Part shown: piece after piece, positions 18,768 through 28,026 of the stretch | How positions within the stretch are numbered: the first letter of the stretch is position 1 | Layout: each line of letters starts with the position of its first letter | Origin: an uncultured Prevotella sp. | GTDB lineage: Bacteria > Bacteroidota > Bacteroidia > Bacteroidales > Bacteroidaceae | Assembly: GCA_900553465.1 (NCBI GenBank) | Contig: USDT01000004.1 | Span: forward strand, 1 to 64,000 | DNA: 64,000 nt | Direction of reading: 5' to 3' | The notes under the pieces: model-generated | The model's input: the letters and a program-made list of their open reading frames with translations, nothing else | Databases searched by the model: none | Told to the model about the DNA's origin: nothing | Translations under genes and position numbers: made by a program

Positions 18768-19678
18768 AAATTGCATATTTGATAGCGGCGCATACAGATA
18801 CAGTACAATTGTATAATATGGTTTCTGCATTGCATATAAAGAATGTAACAACATTTTTTATACATATAGATAAAAAGGTTGATATTAATCCGTTTAAGGA
18901 TAAGTTAAGTAAATGTGAGAATGTTATTTTTATTAAAAAGCGTTTAAAAACATATTGGGGTGGATTTTCTCAGTGTCGCTATCAAATAAATCTTATAGAG
19001 GAATGTTTAAACTATAATTGTAAGTTTGATAGAATATTTTTTCTCTCAGGTTTAGATTATCCTTTATGGAGCAATAAGCAAATATTGGAATTTTTATATA
19101 AGAATCCAAACAAGGAGTTGATAAAAGGAATGGACCTTACTCATTGCTTTTATCCACCAAAAATGCAAACACGGGTCAGATTATTTCATTTTAGAGATAT
19201 TAATGTGAAAAGTGCGAAAATAAGAAGACTCATTTATGGTGTTATAAGAGAGGGTTTGCGATGTATTCATATTAATAAGAAAAATTATATAGATATTGAT
19301 GGACGGCAAATAAATATTTATTGTGGCTCAAGTTGGTGGTGTCTCTCTTATGATTGCTTGCAGTTTGTTTATAATACATATAAAAACGAGAAAAGTTATG
19401 AATCTTATTTCAAAACTGCATTAGCCCCGGATGAGATGTTGATTCAGACGATTATCTTCAATTCTAAATATTCAGATAAAGCAATTTTATATGAGGGCGA
19501 ATATCCCGGATTGGTAATGCTTACACCATTGCATTATATCGAATATGATACAAAAATCCATACATATACAGAAAAGGATTTTGACAAGTTATATAATAGT
19601 GGTAAGATGTTTTTCCGTAAATGTCAAAGCGGAATATCTGATAGACTTATTGAACGTATAAATAAATATCGTTTATAG
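18764..19678 (+). CDS. GT14-like (core-2/I-branching) beta-glycosyltransferase
   Basis: A 304-residue protein from ATG 18764, overlapping the previous gene by 4 bp. It carries the GT14 pattern: IAYLIAAHTD at the start, FFIHIDKKVDI, YWGGFSQCRYQINLIEECL, and FFLSGLDYPLWSN. The APDEMLIQTIIFNS motif near residue 225 includes the catalytic-type acid. Bacterial members transfer GlcNAc or xylose in surface glycans. This is the last gene of the AT-rich block; the GC content rises sharply in the next gene. Confidence 0.83.
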   Translation: MKIAYLIAAHTDTVQLYNMVSALHIKNVTTFFIHIDKKVDINPFKDKLSKCENVIFIKKRLKTYWGGFSQCRYQINLIEECLNYNCKFDRIFFLSGLDYPLWSNKQILEFLYKNPNKELIKGMDLTHCFYPPKMQTRVRLFHFRDINVKSAKIRRLIYGVIREGLRCIHINKKNYIDIDGRQINIYCGSSWWCLSYDCLQFVYNTYKNEKSYESYFKTALAPDEMLIQTIIFNSKYSDKAILYEGEYPGLVMLTPLHYIEYDTKIHTYTEKDFDKLYNSGKMFFRKCQSGISDRLIERINKYRL

Positions 19679-19679
19679 G

Positions 19680-20765
19680 ATGAAAAGAGCTAAACGTATT
19701 GCCATATTGCAGCCGGAGGTGCCTCATTACAGGGAGGAGTTTTTCGATCTGTTGAGGCAAAAGTGTGAGACGATGGACTTGTATGTCTATAATTCGTTTG
19801 ACGACACGCGCAAGAATGGCTTTAAGATAAATACCGAAAAGCTGAAGTTCATTCCCAACAAACAGGTGAAGGGCTTCCTGTTTTATAATCCGCGAGTGTT
19901 GTTTGACAAGAGGTATGACGTGATTGTGCTGATGCTGCACTTCGCGCACATCACCACGTGGCTGTTGCTGCTCACAAAGTTCCTGCACCGTAAGAAGATA
20001 ATATTGTGGGGACAGGGCATTTCTGTGAAACGTTATCTGAAGGAGGAACGCCGACCTGACTGGAAGCTGCGCTGGCAGATGGCGTTGGCGGACGGCGTGT
20101 GGCTGTATATGCAGAAGGAGCTGGAACAGTGGCGTAAGGTATTTCCGAAGAAAAAGATGGTGGCGCTGGACAATACGTTGTCGGGCGTTGACGATATGCT
20201 GGCGTATCGTGGGGACAAGAGTGCACTGAAGGAAAAATACGGGATAAAGGAGAAAACGGTGTTGATATTCTGCGCGCGTTTCGAGTCCAACTACAGGCGC
20301 ACGGATTTGCTGGTGGAGGCGATGAAGCGTCTTGACAGTAAGGATTTTGGATTTATAATAATAGGTGCGGGACGTAACAAACCTGACTTCAGTGGCTTTG
20401 ATAATGTGCATGACTTCGGCGCGGTGTATGACACCGACGTGAAGCGTGAGCTGTTTGCCATAGCCGACATTTATTTCCAACCGGGATGGGTGGGACTGTC
20501 TATTGTTGAGGCTATGGCTTACGGATTGCCGGTGTTTACATTCAAACGGAGTGAGGATACGAAGCAATGTGTGGAGTATAGTTATATAAAAGCGTCGCAG
20601 AACGGTATGATATTCGAGAATATGGATGAGTACGTGTCTGTGATAAGCACGATTGCTCCGGAGGAGATACGCAGACTCGGAGATAACGCCCGTGAACTGG
20701 TTAGGACGCGCCTGACGCCGGCACAGATGGCGGAAAAGGCTTATTCTCTTGTGGAACAGTTGTGA
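19680..20765 (+). CDS. GT4 family glycosyltransferase
   Basis: A 361-residue GT-B protein that starts 1 bp after the previous stop. ILQPEVPHYREEFFDLL at the N-terminus and the C-terminal FIIIGAGRNKPDF, FGAVYDTDVKRELFAIADIYFQPGWVGLSIVEAMAYGLPVF show the GT4 EX7E-type nucleotide-sugar site. Base composition is much richer in GC than everything upstream, which marks the border of the native-looking part of the locus. Its 3' end is followed by a 22-bp repeat region. Confidence 0.87.
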   Translation: MKRAKRIAILQPEVPHYREEFFDLLRQKCETMDLYVYNSFDDTRKNGFKINTEKLKFIPNKQVKGFLFYNPRVLFDKRYDVIVLMLHFAHITTWLLLLTKFLHRKKIILWGQGISVKRYLKEERRPDWKLRWQMALADGVWLYMQKELEQWRKVFPKKKMVALDNTLSGVDDMLAYRGDKSALKEKYGIKEKTVLIFCARFESNYRRTDLLVEAMKRLDSKDFGFIIIGAGRNKPDFSGFDNVHDFGAVYDTDVKRELFAIADIYFQPGWVGLSIVEAMAYGLPVFTFKRSEDTKQCVEYSYIKASQNGMIFENMDEYVSVISTIAPEEIRRLGDNARELVRTRLTPAQMAEKAYSLVEQL

Positions 20766-20850
20766 TATAACAGCAAGTTCTGTGTAAATTATATGTTACC
20801 ATATTATCTTCAGTTACGGCTTTATTGGCGACATTCTGTCAAGTCGGTTA

Positions 20851-20983
20851 CGGAATAGTGCTTTTTACGCTGCGGAATGGGCTGTTTCGGACTGCGATAT
20901 AGGCCATTTTAGGACGTGAAATAGGCTTTATCAAGGCTTAATATGGGCTCTTCCGTAACGTGATATGGACTTTTTTAGGACGC
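20851..20983. repeat. Degenerate 22-bp tandem repeat array A (six units)
   Basis: Six consecutive units start at 20851, 20873, 20895, 20918, 20940 and 20962. Five are 22 bp long and one is 23 bp. They share a GATATGGGCT-like start and a TTTTAGGACGT-like end with many substitutions. There are no unique spacers, so it is not CRISPR. Arrays with the same period and unit start lie at 28355 and 56358. It occupies the gap between two GT4 genes. Confidence 0.75.
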
Positions 20984-21053
20984 GCACGTAATTTTAGTAG
21001 ATAATTAGCCTGTATCGGACTTGCGTTAGTATATATAACAGATAGAAAATAGA

Positions 21054-22145
21054 ATGAAAGTAATACATTATATTCCTACAATAGACAGGGCATGGGGTGG
21101 CACGACGGCTTACATGCAGTTGCTCGCCGAGAAGCTCGGACAACTGGTGGAGCTGCATGTGGTGAGTCACGGGTCGGCAAATCCTGTGGAGTTGGGCAAC
21201 TGCCACGTCCATTATATAAGCCGGTTGCTTTCCGGCAGGATGAAACGGGAGTGGCAGGCGCTTATAGAGGAGATAAAGCCGGACGTGGTGCACATAAACT
21301 GTTGTTGGATGCCCGGATGTGCGTTTGCCCAGAAGTGGGCACAGCAGTTGGGCGTGAAGGTTGTGCTAAGTCCTCATGGTATGCTGGAGCCATGGATAAT
21401 GGCGCGCCATTATTGGACGCGCAAACTGCCGGCTCTGCTGCTCTATCAGAAGCGTGCGGTGGTTGAGGCCGACATGCTGCACGCCACGGCGGAGAGTGAG
21501 AAGCAGAATCTGATGAAGCTGGGATATAACAACCGTATATCCGTCATAGCCAACGGCATTGACGTTGACAATGTGGAGATGAAATATTCGTGGAAGCGTA
21601 ACAGGGAGATTCTGTTTCTTTCAAGGGTGCACGTGAAGAAAGGCATAAACTTCCTTATCGAGGCTGTGGCTGCGCTGAAGGATGAGCTGGAGGGCTACTG
21701 CGTGAAGATAGCAGGCGAGGGTGAGGATAGCTATGTCAACGAGTTGCGACAGCTCGCCGCACGGCTTGGCGTTGAAGATATGGTGAAGTTCACGGGTGGC
21801 GTGTATGGTGACAGCAAATGGGAGCTGTTCAGGCATGCTGACGTTTTTGTGTTGCCTACACATAGTGAGAACTTCGGTATCGTAGTGGCTGAGGCTCTGG
21901 CTTGCGGCACTCCGGTCATCACGACGAAAGGTACTCCGTGGCAGGAGCTGGAGACAAACGGCTGCGGATGGTGGACGGAGATAGGCACGGAGGCATTGAT
22001 TGTGGCTTTGCGTAAGTTCCTGGCTTTGTCTGACGGGGACATCGAGCGAATGGGACGCAACGGACGGAAGCTTGTCGAGGATAAGTATTCGTCGAGGAAG
22101 ATGGCGGAGGATATGGTGAGGATGTATAATGAACTGCCGGAATAG
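21054..22145 (+). CDS. GT4 family glycosyltransferase
   Basis: A 363-residue GT-B protein. The N-terminal IDRAWGGTTAYMQLLAEKL and LSPHGMLEPW are donor/acceptor motifs of GT4. The C-terminal half has EILFLSRVHVKKGINFLIEA, KIAGEGEDSYVNEL, FTGGVYGDSKWELF and HSENFGIVVAEALACGTPVI, giving the EX7E pair. It should act in the cytoplasm on a lipid-linked glycan and is followed at 32 bp by a WcaF-like acetyltransferase gene. Confidence 0.9.
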   Translation: MKVIHYIPTIDRAWGGTTAYMQLLAEKLGQLVELHVVSHGSANPVELGNCHVHYISRLLSGRMKREWQALIEEIKPDVVHINCCWMPGCAFAQKWAQQLGVKVVLSPHGMLEPWIMARHYWTRKLPALLLYQKRAVVEADMLHATAESEKQNLMKLGYNNRISVIANGIDVDNVEMKYSWKRNREILFLSRVHVKKGINFLIEAVAALKDELEGYCVKIAGEGEDSYVNELRQLAARLGVEDMVKFTGGVYGDSKWELFRHADVFVLPTHSENFGIVVAEALACGTPVITTKGTPWQELETNGCGWWTEIGTEALIVALRKFLALSDGDIERMGRNGRKLVEDKYSSRKMAEDMVRMYNELPE

Positions 22146-22177
22146 TCCGGGCAGGTGTTTAATTTCAGGATAAGGAT

Positions 22178-22732
22178 ATGGCAAAAGTTGATCTTGCTTC
22201 ATTTTCAACGGGTGATTTCGATAAGGGTGCGGGATTCGTAAAGCAGACCTTATGGTTTTTTATGAGTGCGCTGTTCGTGCGTGCTTCATGGAATCCGTTT
22301 ATGGGGATAAAGATTTTTCTGCTCCGTGCCTTCGGTGCAAGAATAGGCAAAGGACTTGTAATAAAGAATAACGTCACGGTGAAGTTTCCTTGGAAACTGA
22401 CCGTGGGCGACAACTGCTGGCTCGGTGAGCATTGTTGGATAGACAACCTTGACAATGTGGTGATAGGCAGCAATGTCTGCATATCACAGGGGGCGATGCT
22501 CCTTACCGGCAATCATGATTATACTGTGGCGTCGATGCCTTATCGCAATGCGCCGATAAGAATAGAGGACGGCGTGTGGATAGGAGCGCAGGCTACAGTG
22601 TGTCCGGGAGTCACGGCTCATGCGCAGTCAATACTGACTGTAGGCAGTGTGGCAACAAAGGATATGGCAGAGAACGGAATATACCAGGGCAATCCTGCTG
22701 TGTGTGTAAGAAAAAGAATTATAAAGGAATAA
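22178..22732 (+). CDS. WcaF-like left-handed beta-helix acetyltransferase
   Basis: A 184-residue hexapeptide-repeat acetyltransferase. After an amphipathic start (FVKQTLWFFMSALFVRASW), repeats run from about residue 55 (IGKGLVIKNNVTVKF, VGDNCWLGEH, IGSNVCISQGA). The active-site histidine lies in LTGNHDYT, and it ends IYQGNPAVCVRKR. This is the layout of colanic-acid WcaF and related fucosyl/galactosyl O-acetyltransferases, which fits its place beside GDP-fucose genes. Confidence 0.87.
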   Translation: MAKVDLASFSTGDFDKGAGFVKQTLWFFMSALFVRASWNPFMGIKIFLLRAFGARIGKGLVIKNNVTVKFPWKLTVGDNCWLGEHCWIDNLDNVVIGSNVCISQGAMLLTGNHDYTVASMPYRNAPIRIEDGVWIGAQATVCPGVTAHAQSILTVGSVATKDMAENGIYQGNPAVCVRKRIIKE

Positions 22733-22750
22733 CATTGGTTTTATCTTGTT

Positions 22751-23506
22751 ATGAAAATTTCTATAATCACTTCATGTTTTAATCGTAATGCCACAATACG
22801 CGGAGCTATAGAGAGCGTGCTGGCACAGGATTATGACAATCTGGAGTATATTGTTGTGGACGGTGCTTCGACGGACGGATCGCTGGATGTGATAAATGAG
22901 TACAGCGGACGTATAGGCAGGATAATAAGCGAACCGGACCATGGCATGTATGAGGCGATAAACAAAGGCATACGTGTGGCGACGGGCGACGTGATAGGTC
23001 TTGTGCACTCGGACGATTTCGTTTATGACAAGCACGTCGTGTCTGACGTCATGGCGGTGTTCGAACGGACGCGAGCGGATTTCGTGTATGCCGATGGTAT
23101 TTATGTTGATGAGAATAATATAAACAAGGTGGTGCGCAACTGGATTGGTGGACGCTATGCAAAATGGAAGGTGCGCCATGGATGGTTGCCGTTGCATCCT
23201 ACGTGTTATATAAGGCGTGACGTGATGATGCGTCTCGGACTTTATGACGAAAGTTATAAGATTGCGGCTGACACTGATCTGTTGGTGAGATATCTGTTGG
23301 AGAACAATCTGAAGGTGGAATATATGAAGCGTTATGTGGTGAGGATGCGTATGGGCGGACTCAGCACCGACAACGCTAAAAGAAAAAAGATGTGGAACGA
23401 GGACATAAGGGTATATTCGTCGCATCATTTCAGATGTCCGCAGCTGACCAAGATGGAAAAGATGTTGTGGAAGGTTCCGCAGTTCATATCGGCAAAATGG
23501 AAGTAA
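22751..23506 (+). CDS. GT2 family glycosyltransferase (WcaE-like)
   Basis: A 251-residue GT2 enzyme with ISIITSCFNRNATI, IVVDGASTDGSLD, SEPDHGMYEAINKGI and the metal site HSDD at 86-89. Then come LPLHPTCYIRRD and the IAADTDLLVRYL acid region. This combination is that of the WcaE-like subgroup of colanic acid-type transferases. It overlaps the next gene by 10 bp if that gene starts at 23497. Confidence 0.88.
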   Translation: MKISIITSCFNRNATIRGAIESVLAQDYDNLEYIVVDGASTDGSLDVINEYSGRIGRIISEPDHGMYEAINKGIRVATGDVIGLVHSDDFVYDKHVVSDVMAVFERTRADFVYADGIYVDENNINKVVRNWIGGRYAKWKVRHGWLPLHPTCYIRRDVMMRLGLYDESYKIAADTDLLVRYLLENNLKVEYMKRYVVRMRMGGLSTDNAKRKKMWNEDIRVYSSHHFRCPQLTKMEKMLWKVPQFISAKWK

Positions 23507-24636
23507 CTGGGATTTTCTTCGAACTGTTGCAGGTGGCTGTGGGCACACGCCGGAGACTTTCGTCTGTACCGACAGCGGAGGAGTGGCAGGCGGTGTTTGA
23601 CATGGCTGTGCGCCAGGCGCTGATTGGTGTGTGTGCCGACGGCATAGACGCGCTGGACAATGAGCAGAGACCTCCGCGGACGGTGGCCATGCGTTGGGCA
23701 ATGACGGTGGTGCAGATAGAGAAGATAAGCCGGCGGCAGAACATGCAGGCGGTGGATGTGCAGCGCCGGTTTGCCAATGAGGGCTTCCGTTCGTGCATAT
23801 TCAAGGGCGTGGGCGTGGCTGCTGCTTATTATCCACATCCGTTGAGACGGCAGGGCGGCGACATAGACATATGGCTCGAAGGTGGCCGCAGGCGCATAGT
23901 TGATTATGTGCGCAGCTTGTCGCCACGCGAGACGGTGAGCTATCATCACATAGACTTCAGCGTGGTGAAGGATCCTGCGATAGAAGTACATTTCTTCCCT
24001 ACGTTCCTGCTTAATCCGTGGCGCAACATGCGGATGATGGATTACTGGAAACGGGAGGCTCCGCGACAGATGACCAACAGGGTGGAGCTGCTGGAGGGAT
24101 TGGGCGTGATAACGGCGCCGACGGACGACGTGAATGTCATTGCATTGCTCGGACACATAATGCATCATTTCCTGGAGGAAGGTGTGGGGATGAGGCAGAT
24201 AGTGGATTATTATTATCTGCTGACGCGCGGTTGTCGTGAGCTTGACCGTGAGGCGACAAAACGACTGCTGTGTGAGTTCCACATGACAAAGTTTGCCGGG
24301 GCTGTGATGTATGTGTTGAAGGAGGTACTCGGCATGAATGGCAGGTTCATGATTACCGAACCGGATGCGAAGGCAGGCAGAATGTTGCTGGACAACATAA
24401 TGAAAGGCGGAAACTTCGGTAAGTATAACGAAGACATTAAAACAATACATCAGGCGGATGGACCGCTGGACAGGTTCATACGTCGCGAGCGTTATAATAT
24501 GAGACTCCTGCGCAATTATACGGAAGAATATTTCTCGGAGATTGCTTATCGGGTGTTCTACTTCTTTTATCGTAAGTATTGGAACGAATGGCGGTTGCGT
24601 AACATCAAAGACGGCGCGGCCGGAGGAAAGGAATAA
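23497..24636 (+). CDS. Nucleotidyltransferase-fold protein (NTP_transf_5-like)
   Basis: About 379 residues from ATG 23497, which overlaps the preceding gene by 10 bp; an upstream ATG at 23392 would lie deep within that gene. The centre has FKGVGVAAAYYP followed by RQGGDIDIWLEG, a GG...DxD nucleotidyltransferase site, and the third acidic position in AIEVHFFPT. This matches the uncharacterised bacterial nucleotidyltransferase family seen in capsule and peptide loci. The substrate is unknown. Its stop overlaps the start of the cupin gene (TAATG), so the two are probably translated together. Confidence 0.72.
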   Translation: MEVTGIFFELLQVAVGTRRRLSSVPTAEEWQAVFDMAVRQALIGVCADGIDALDNEQRPPRTVAMRWAMTVVQIEKISRRQNMQAVDVQRRFANEGFRSCIFKGVGVAAAYYPHPLRRQGGDIDIWLEGGRRRIVDYVRSLSPRETVSYHHIDFSVVKDPAIEVHFFPTFLLNPWRNMRMMDYWKREAPRQMTNRVELLEGLGVITAPTDDVNVIALLGHIMHHFLEEGVGMRQIVDYYYLLTRGCRELDREATKRLLCEFHMTKFAGAVMYVLKEVLGMNGRFMITEPDAKAGRMLLDNIMKGGNFGKYNEDIKTIHQADGPLDRFIRRERYNMRLLRNYTEEYFSEIAYRVFYFFYRKYWNEWRLRNIKDGAAGGKE

Positions 24637-24971
24637 TGATGAGAAAAATTGATGTGAAGGCTATCGCTCCCATATCCACCTCGCACGGTTGCGGTATGAA
24701 GCGGGTGCTGGTGAAGAACGGCGACGTGGCTTCGCCCATCACACAGATAGCGGTGACGGCGTTTGTCGAAGGGGAGAAGGCTGAGAGACACAGCCATGCG
24801 ACGATGGACGAGTTTTTCCTTATAAGGAGCGGACGCATGAGCATAACCGTGGGTGACGAGACAGAGGTGTTCGGCGCTGACGAGTTCGTGAGCGTGCCTG
24901 CGGGAGTGGAGCATGAGATGGAGGCGGTGACCGACTGTGAGATTCTTACTATCGGTTGCGCCACAGAATAA
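24636..24971 (+). CDS. Small single-domain cupin protein
   Basis: A 111-residue cupin. The first metal-binding motif is visible as HSHATMDEFFLIRSGRM (two His, one Glu) and the second as VPAGVEHEMEAV with its histidine. The fold is common to sugar isomerases/epimerases and to small-molecule-binding regulators. Translation is coupled to the nucleotidyltransferase-like gene (TAATG). A role in modifying the sugar or phosphate handled by that protein is an inference. Confidence 0.8.
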   Translation: MMRKIDVKAIAPISTSHGCGMKRVLVKNGDVASPITQIAVTAFVEGEKAERHSHATMDEFFLIRSGRMSITVGDETEVFGADEFVSVPAGVEHEMEAVTDCEILTIGCATE

Positions 24972-25008
24972 ATGAATGGAAATTACAAATTAAAAACATA
25001 TTGAATTT

Positions 25009-26103
25009 ATGGAAAGAAAAGTAGCATTGATTACAGGTATTACCGGTCAGGACGGTTCGTTCCTTGCCGAGTTCTTGTTGGAAAAAGGTTATGATGTGCA
25101 CGGCACAATCCGTCGCTCGTCGGTGGATTTCCGTGAGCGCATCGCTCATCTGGAGGGACGTCCTCATTTCCATCTTCACTATGCCGACCTGAGCGACTCT
25201 ATGAGTATGATTCAGGTGGTGAACAAGGTGAAACCTACTGAGATATACAACCTTGCGGCTCAGAGCCATGTGCAGGTGAGCTTCGACTCTCCGGAGTTCA
25301 CGGCCGACGTTGACGCAACGGGTGTGCTGCGTGTGCTCGAAGCAGTGCGCCAGTGCGGACTGACCGACAGCTGCCGTATATATCAGGCTTCTACTTCGGA
25401 GCTTTACGGTAAGGTGGAGGAGGTTCCGCAGAACGAGAAGACTCCGTTCCATCCTTATAGTCCGTATGCTGTGGCCAAGCTCTACGGCTTCTGGATTGTG
25501 AAGGAGTATCGTGAGGCTTACAACATGTATTGCTGCTCAGGTATCCTGTTCAACCACGAGAGTGAACGCCGTGGCGAAACTTTCGTTACACGTAAGATCA
25601 CTCTTGCCGCTGCACGCATAGCTCAGGGCAAGCAGGACAAGCTGTATCTTGGTAATCTTTCTTCTTTGCGCGACTGGGGATATGCCAAGGATTATGTGGA
25701 GTGCATGTGGCTCATCCTGCAGCAGGACAAGCCGGAGGATTTTGTCATCGCTACCGGTGTGCAGCACTCTGTACGTGAGTTCTGCTATCTCGCGTTCAAG
25801 CACGTGGGCATAGAACTCGAGTTCGTCGGCGAGGGCGAGGACGAGAAAGGTATCGACAAGGCAACCGGACGTGTGCTCGTCGAAGTGTCAAAGGATTTCT
25901 ATCGTCCTACTGATGTTGTCAACCTCTGGGGTGATCCGACGAAGGCTAAGAATGAACTGGGATGGAACCCGTCGAAGACTTCGTTCGAGGAGCTTGTCAA
26001 GATAATGGTTGACGCTGATATGGCCAAGGTGGCTGTTGAACGTGCCGGCGAGGAGGTGAAGGTTAACCTTGCCGAGTATCTGGAAAAAGGTATTGTGAAA
26101 TAA
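25009..26103 (+). CDS. gmd: GDP-mannose 4,6-dehydratase
   Basis: A 364-residue SDR enzyme that converts GDP-D-mannose to GDP-4-keto-6-deoxymannose using NADP. The Rossmann GITGQDGSF is at 9-17, the family marker [14 protein letters not shown] follows, the catalytic Thr/Ser region is ASTSELYGK, and YxxxK is in [31 protein letters not shown] is a strong Gmd signature. It lies 206 bp upstream of the GDP-L-fucose synthase gene; together they make GDP-L-fucose. Confidence 0.97.
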   Translation: MERKVALITGITGQDGSFLAEFLLEKGYDVHGTIRRSSVDFRERIAHLEGRPHFHLHYADLSDSMSMIQVVNKVKPTEIYNLAAQSHVQVSFDSPEFTADVDATGVLRVLEAVRQCGLTDSCRIYQASTSELYGKVEEVPQNEKTPFHPYSPYAVAKLYGFWIVKEYREAYNMYCCSGILFNHESERRGETFVTRKITLAAARIAQGKQDKLYLGNLSSLRDWGYAKDYVECMWLILQQDKPEDFVIATGVQHSVREFCYLAFKHVGIELEFVGEGEDEKGIDKATGRVLVEVSKDFYRPTDVVNLWGDPTKAKNELGWNPSKTSFEELVKIMVDADMAKVAVERAGEEVKVNLAEYLEKGIVK

Positions 26104-26309
26104 TAATAATCTCTTGCCGGTCGTCGGGATTCGTATTTTCTTTATACCGGATGTCTTGGCGTCATATTCCGCATGCATGGCTGATAACATATTGGCGCCA
26201 GTACACTGATGGAAAATGAAACGACGGCTAAACGCTCTTGATGACAGATTATTCTTCTCAAGGTGCATGCGTCCTAACGACCGGTCAGGGATATAATAAT
26301 TTATATAAG

Positions 26310-27407
26310 ATGTTGGACAAAAACAGTAAGATTTATGTAGCCGGACATAATGGTCTGGTGGGCTCTGCCATCTGGAACAATCTTATGGGCAGAGGTTATA
26401 CTAATCTTGTTGGCAGATCGCACAAGGAACTCGACCTGCTCGATCCTGTAGCCGTGAAGCGTTTCTTCGATGAGGAGCAGCCCGACGCCGTAGTGCTGGC
26501 TGCCGCTCATGTCGGCGGCATCATGGCCAACCTCAACTATCGTGCCGACTTCATCTATCAGAACCTGCAGATACAGCAGAACGTGATAGGCGAAAGTTAT
26601 CGCCATGGTGTGAAGAAACTGCTCTTCCTCGGCAGTACATGCATCTATCCGCGCATGGCACCGCAGCCGATGAAGGAGGAGGCGCTGCTCACTTCCGAAC
26701 TGGAATACACCAACGAGCCGTACGCCATCGCTAAGATAGCCGGACTGAAGATGTGTGAGAGTTTCTCTCTGCAGTATGGTTGCAACTACATCGCAGTGAT
26801 GCCTACCAACCTCTATGGTCCTAACGACAACTTCCATTTGGAGAACAGCCACGTGCTGCCGGCTATGATACGCAAGGTGTATCTGGCTAAGTGCCTGAAC
26901 GAAGGCAACTGGGATGCCGTGCGCAAGGACATCAACCTGCGTCCGGTAGAGGGCGTTGACGGTAGCCGTTCAGACGAGGAAATCCTCGCAACACTCGCCA
27001 AGTATGGCATCACTCCTGAGGCTGTTACTCTCTGGGGCACAGGCAGTCCGATGCGTGAGTTCCTTTGGAGCGAGGAGATGGCGGACGCCAGCGTGCACGT
27101 GCTCCTGAATGTTGACTTCAAGGATACATACAAACCCGGCGACAAGGAGATACGCAACTGCCACATCAATGTCGGCACGGGCAAGGAGCTGTCCATACGT
27201 GAGGTGGCTGAAAAGGTCGTCGCTGAAATCGGATTCCGTGGCGAACTGCGCTGGGACGCATCCAAACCCGACGGCACACCGCGCAAGCTCACTGACGTTA
27301 CGAAGCTGCACAACCTCGGATGGCATCATAAGGTGGAAATCGACGAAGGCATTCATCGTCTCTACGAATGGTACCAGAAAGGCATCTGCATAAACCATAA
27401 GTCGTAA
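26310..27407 (+). CDS. fcl: GDP-L-fucose synthase
   Basis: About 365 residues from ATG 26310; an in-frame ATG at 26238 exists but its extra residues do not look like the family. The enzyme epimerises and reduces the Gmd product to GDP-L-fucose. Motifs are VAGHNGLVGSA (NADP), FLGSTCIYP, and YxxxK in NEPYAIAKIAGL. It carries an insertion of about 35-40 residues (INLRPVEGVDGSRSDEEI region), which lengthens it beyond the ~320 of E. coli WcaG; such insertions are known in Bacteroidetes homologues. A T-rich hairpin follows. Confidence 0.95.
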   Translation: MLDKNSKIYVAGHNGLVGSAIWNNLMGRGYTNLVGRSHKELDLLDPVAVKRFFDEEQPDAVVLAAAHVGGIMANLNYRADFIYQNLQIQQNVIGESYRHGVKKLLFLGSTCIYPRMAPQPMKEEALLTSELEYTNEPYAIAKIAGLKMCESFSLQYGCNYIAVMPTNLYGPNDNFHLENSHVLPAMIRKVYLAKCLNEGNWDAVRKDINLRPVEGVDGSRSDEEILATLAKYGITPEAVTLWGTGSPMREFLWSEEMADASVHVLLNVDFKDTYKPGDKEIRNCHINVGTGKELSIREVAEKVVAEIGFRGELRWDASKPDGTPRKLTDVTKLHNLGWHHKVEIDEGIHRLYEWYQKGICINHKS

Positions 27408-27547
27408 ACCTTCTGCCGGACTGCCAGCAGAAACGACGCGCTGCATGTCGCACAGGCATATGATAAGGATTCGATTTTATGCAGCCTTACATATGCTTGC
27501 AGTTGATTTTGTGACGCGCAGTGATAAGCGACTTTAATACATTAATG

Positions 27548-27598
27548 GCGGACCATGCTCTTTATGCGAAGAAATGAAGGGCTGGGCCGCTTTTTTAT
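27548..27598 (+). terminator. Putative intrinsic terminator after fcl
   Basis: A GCGGACC stem start at 27548 pairs imperfectly with GGGCCGC ending at 27590. A T-rich run (TTTTTTATTTT) follows at once. It lies about 140 bp after fcl and marks the end of the polysaccharide operon. Confidence 0.55.
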
Positions 27599-27669
27599 TT
27601 TATAAGTTCGATATGCGGAGATTACTCTGTATTATATCGGTTTAATACATTTTGAGAATATAAAGTATT

Positions 27670-28026
27670 ATGAAGATGAATAATGACGACAGACTGATAT
27701 TTGTAAATATCAAACATTCGTACGAAGCGATGATAAAGAATGAAACATCCAGTCCTTACTATCGTAAAGACCTCAAAGATTGCACGCGGATGTATTGGAA
27801 AATATCCGACGACAAAGCTGAGGCTGCCACTCATATACTCGGATGTTATAATGGTATTGTTAAAGAGGTGATACGTATTTCTTCATATTCCACAGACGAG
27901 GGCGAGTATGCCGGAAGAAAAGTATTTGAAGGAGAGGAACTTAACGATTCGCAATACTTGGGGATGGATATCCGCAGCTTGTTCGGTACGTTAGCCAATT
28001 TCAGAATAAAATACATAAATTTATAA
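27670..28026 (+). CDS. Small PUA/ASCH-like hypothetical protein
   Basis: A 118-residue protein without signal or membrane segments. The pattern TRMYWKISDDKAEAATHILGC then YNGIVKEVIRI and a C-terminal GMDIRSLFG resembles small proteins in which an Arg-Tyr/Trp start, a 'Y-x-G-I-V-x-V' strand and an ending 'YLG' belong to a PUA/EVE-like beta barrel. Such folds bind modified bases or RNA, but I assign no function. It stands alone between the polysaccharide locus and the efflux operon. Confidence 0.6.
   Translation: MKMNNDDRLIFVNIKHSYEAMIKNETSSPYYRKDLKDCTRMYWKISDDKAEAATHILGCYNGIVKEVIRISSYSTDEGEYAGRKVFEGEELNDSQYLGMDIRSLFGTLANFRIKYINL

Noticed and set aside
20851-20983. 22-bp repeats as a CRISPR array (also at 28355 and 56358)
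   Set aside because: The units touch each other directly without unique spacers, and no cas gene is present.
23425-24450. Long minus-strand open frame (341 codons)
   Set aside because: It is a shadow of the GT2 and nucleotidyltransferase-like genes; His/Arg-rich with no domain pattern.
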